This document shows, piece by piece, positions 21,898 to 23,707 of a stretch of 23,707 nt of DNA. The DNA is from Candidatus Uhrbacteria bacterium (lineage in GTDB: Bacteria; Patescibacteriota; Patescibacteriia; UBA9934; GWF2-40-263): positions 5,729 to 29,435 of the forward strand of contig DOJV01000054.1 of NCBI GenBank assembly GCA_003511125.1. Reading direction: 5' to 3'. The notes below the pieces were generated by a model. It did no database searches, was not told where the DNA came from, and saw only the letters and a program-made list of their open reading frames with translations. The position numbers were made by a program, and so were the translations under genes. Within the stretch, counting starts at the first letter, position 1, and every line of letters begins with the position of its first letter.

Positions 21898-23215
21898 AAT
21901 TCAATTTTCCAAACAGCACCCAAACATCGGCTTTCTCCACCATCATTTTAACCAACTTCCCCACCAACTCCGGCCCGCCGGGAAAACTGGCCGTCTTCAT
22001 TTCGTTCGTCGTTCCCCAACAAACCCCAGCTTCAGAGCGATCAACAAGAACCTCGACAATTTGATCTTGAAACTTTTGATTTTTTCGCAAGGTTGTCTCT
22101 TCCATCAAATTCTGAATTTTACGCCAGCGACGTTTTTTTTCTTCTTTCGAAACATCGTCCTTAAAAATCTTGGCCGCAAGCGTTCCGGAACGCTGAGAAT
22201 AACGGGCGTGATAGCTGATATCAAAATCGCATTGTCTATAAAGATCAAGCGTCCGCTCAAACTGTTCCTCGGTCTCGCCGCAGAAGCCAACAATAATGTC
22301 GGTGCCGAGGGCAATATCTGGAACGCGGGCTTTGATTTTTTTGACGATTTCCAAGTACTGCTCGCGGGTGTGGCGACGGTTCATACGACGCAAAACTTCG
22401 TTGTCGCCGGATTGGACGGGTAGGTGGAGGTAGTTGACCTGAACCGGCAAAGCCAGCGCGTCGATGACCTCGTCGGTCATGTGGTTTGGATAGGGCGCGG
22501 TGTAGTGAAGACGTTTAAGATCGGTTTGATTGATCTCCCAAATGAGCGCGGCAAAATGATCTTTGTAAGGATTATCTTTAGAAAAATTTTCTGGGTCCGG
22601 AGCAATATAATTATTTACGGCTTGGCCGAGCAAAGTGACTTCGAGACAACCGTTGTCAACCAATCGCCGAATCTCCTCCATAGTATCCTTAACCGGCCGA
22701 CACTTTTCCCTGCCCCGAGCATAAGGCACAACACAGTAAGAGCAAAACTTATTGCAACCGGTTTGAATCGAAACAAAGGCCCGAAAATTTTCTGAAATTT
22801 TCGGCGGAGTTTTTAAGTAAGCACCGGAATCTTCTTTAACTTCTGAAACCGTCTGTTTTTTTTCTTTCAACCACTCAGGCAACTTGGTCATTTCGTGAAT
22901 TGGAAAAAAGAAATTGACAAAAGAAAGCCGCTGGCGAATTTTTCCATCAGTGTCACGGCCAGCCATACAACCGGTAATGCCAATTAAAAGATTAGGATTC
23001 TTGCGACGAAGTTTGGCAAAATTATGAGCCAAACCATAAACCCGATCTTCGGCCGTTTGGCGAACCGAACAAGTGACAATAAAAATGGCGTCGGCTTCTT
23101 CTTTGTTCTCGGTTCGAGACCAGCCGGCGTTTTGCAAAATTGTTTCCATGCGCTCGGCATCATTTTTGTTCATCTGACAGCCGAGGACGAGTATAAAATA
23201 AAAAGGCTTAATCAT
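21896..23215 (-). CDS. miaB: tRNA-2-methylthio-N6-dimethylallyladenosine synthase MiaB
   Basis: Radical SAM methylthiotransferase converting i6A37 to ms2i6A37 in tRNA. Starting at ATG 23215 (MIKPFYFILVLGCQMN) gives 439 residues, normal length; a 10-residue extension to 23245 (MVLGTWYLEL) is only the translation of CCAAGTA repeats. Three N-terminal cysteines of the second Fe-S cluster (LGCQMN, IVTCSVR, ITGCMAG) and the radical SAM motif TGCNKFCSYCVVPYARG are intact, and a C-terminal TRAM domain (about 375-439) is present. It works on the product of MiaA. Confidence 0.95.
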   Translation of the reverse strand: MIKPFYFILVLGCQMNKNDAERMETILQNAGWSRTENKEEADAIFIVTCSVRQTAEDRVYGLAHNFAKLRRKNPNLLIGITGCMAGRDTDGKIRQRLSFVNFFFPIHEMTKLPEWLKEKKQTVSEVKEDSGAYLKTPPKISENFRAFVSIQTGCNKFCSYCVVPYARGREKCRPVKDTMEEIRRLVDNGCLEVTLLGQAVNNYIAPDPENFSKDNPYKDHFAALIWEINQTDLKRLHYTAPYPNHMTDEVIDALALPVQVNYLHLPVQSGDNEVLRRMNRRHTREQYLEIVKKIKARVPDIALGTDIIVGFCGETEEQFERTLDLYRQCDFDISYHARYSQRSGTLAAKIFKDDVSKEEKKRRWRKIQNLMEETTLRKNQKFQDQIVEVLVDRSEAGVCWGTTNEMKTASFPGGPELVGKLVKMMVEKADVWVLFGKLN

Positions 23216-23220
23216 AAGCT

Positions 23221-23248
23221 CCAAGTACCAAGTGCCAAGTACCAAGAA
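23221..23248. repeat. Four tandem CCAAGTA-type heptamers before miaB
   Basis: CCAAGTA, CCAAGTG, CCAAGTA and CCAAGAA lie end to end, 5 bases upstream of the chosen miaB start on the minus strand. Confidence 0.85.
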
Positions 23249-23307
23249 GGAGTTTTTATTCTTTAAATAAAATCGGGTTTAAGTTTAAGGGAAAATCAAA
23301 AAAATTA

Positions 23308-23397
23308 CTAGTCTTTAAATTTTTTTTCTAATTTTCCTATAATTGAAGAAAAAATTCGAACAAACTCAGTACTTTCTTGAATAAGCGTTTTTCTTTC
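23308..23397 (-). pseudogene. Detached C-terminal part of the four-helix-bundle gene
   Basis: Directly past the in-frame TAA at 23398-23400 the same frame stays open for 29 codons (ERKTLIQESTEFVRIFSSII, then GKLEKKFKD) and stops at TAG 23308. This is the expected fourth helix of the S23-type family. Confidence 0.65.
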
Positions 23398-23685
23398 TTA
23401 TTCTAACTCGACAGAATTACTACAATCAATTAAGACCAACCAATATCGGCTCTCTTTAGCTTCTTTTCTACAAATCTTAATACGAAAAATCTCATCTTTT
23501 GTTCCAACCGATTCATTGGCCTCGATATAATTGGCTCCAACCGACCCCGACGATCTGATTAGTTGCTTACCATCTTCTCGATTAGCCAAAGACACCTTTA
23601 GTTTCCTAACAAACAACCTCACTTGTTTAGCAAACTTAGTAGTCCTTTCCTCTAGATCATAAATCGGTCTTTCATTAAACATCAT
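23398..23685 (-). CDS. Four-helix-bundle (S23-type) protein, cut by a nonsense codon
   Basis: A 95-residue product resembling the family named after the 23S rRNA intervening-sequence protein. The pattern YDLEERTTKFAKQV, then SSGSVGANYIEAN, then the RIKICRKEAKESRYWL block is characteristic. Family members are about 115-125 residues; this one stops at a TAA after VELE, and the missing last helix follows in the same frame (23308-23397). The function of the family is unclear; it is often found as an orphan gene and binds or pairs in small helical bundles. The gene may be decayed, or the TAA may be a base error. Confidence 0.75.
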   Translation of the reverse strand: MMFNERPIYDLEERTTKFAKQVRLFVRKLKVSLANREDGKQLIRSSGSVGANYIEANESVGTKDEIFRIKICRKEAKESRYWLVLIDCSNSVELE

Positions 23686-23707
23686 ATAATACTTAGATCC
23701 TGCGTGA

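Noticed and set aside
23216..23245. N-terminal extension of MiaB (MVLGTWYLEL)
   Set aside because: These codons are the translated CCAAGTA heptamer repeats; MiaB starts normally at 23215.
1..23707. CRISPR array, tRNA or rRNA genes
   Set aside because: No regularly spaced long direct repeats with unique spacers, and no cloverleaf or conserved rRNA segment, were seen on either strand; the repeats here are short palindromes or heptamers.
1..23707. Recoding of TGA as glycine (code 25), known in some Patescibacteria
   Set aside because: TGA serves as a normal stop in ATGA overlaps of the pilus operon and conserved genes are complete under code 11.

Overview
The window looks like a piece of a Patescibacteria (Candidate Phyla Radiation, Parcubacteria-like) genome. 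This is inferred from gene content and style, not from a marker tree. The clues are a compact type IV pilus locus with many short prepilins, a long two-domain ThyX-like protein, a four-helix-bundle (S23-type) protein, many genes without a Shine-Dalgarno site, 4-14 base gene overlaps, and many short repeats abutting genes. Code 11 fits: TGA is used as a normal stop (for example at the ATGA overlaps in the pilus operon).

Layout. 1-842: an inverted repeat, then the prepilin peptidase gene (+). 829-5692: a leftward pilus operon, in transcription order pilB, pilC and four prepilin-like genes. 5858-6334: the major pilin on its own unit (+) with a strong terminator. 6550-8566: secE-nusG-rplK-rplA (+), with a probable L1-binding RNA element just before rplA. 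8674-11807: a tightly packed (+) operon that reads as a dUMP/dTMP unit: dCMP deaminase, small P-loop kinase, HD phosphohydrolase (frame broken at a run of eight G) and a two-domain ThyX-like protein. 11960-13702 (-): methyltransferase, cupin, cysteine-rich lipoprotein. 13703-14134: no intact gene; it holds a gene remnant, a G-quadruplex-type motif and a repeat fragment. 14135-17911 (+): dut, two related membrane proteins, gatB. 17912-18218: a repeat island. 18219-20346 (-): an orphan gene, miaA, and a second GC-richer orphan. 20511-21848 (+): a coiled-coil membrane-anchored protein. 21896-23685 (-): miaB and a four-helix-bundle gene cut by an in-frame TAA.

How the genes fit together. The pilus genes supply the assembly ATPase, platform, pilins and the peptidase that matures them. 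The secE block is protein export, transcription elongation and ribosome assembly. The deaminase-ThyX operon plus dut covers dCMP to dUMP, dUTP to dUMP and dUMP to dTMP. miaA and miaB, though not adjacent, carry out consecutive steps of tRNA A37 modification (i6A, then ms2i6A). gatB belongs to Gln-tRNA/Asn-tRNA amidation.

The most unusual signal is a family of short palindromes with an AAAATTTT core. One perfect 34-base copy sits inside miaA and is translated in frame; a degenerate copy sits inside the prepilin peptidase gene, in the same orientation and frame, so both proteins carry the peptide pattern G-x-Q-N-F-V-x-L-P; a third copy supplies the stop codon of miaA. A different repeat is translated near the N-terminus of a prepilin-like protein. 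Repeats therefore appear to be entering coding sequence in this genome.
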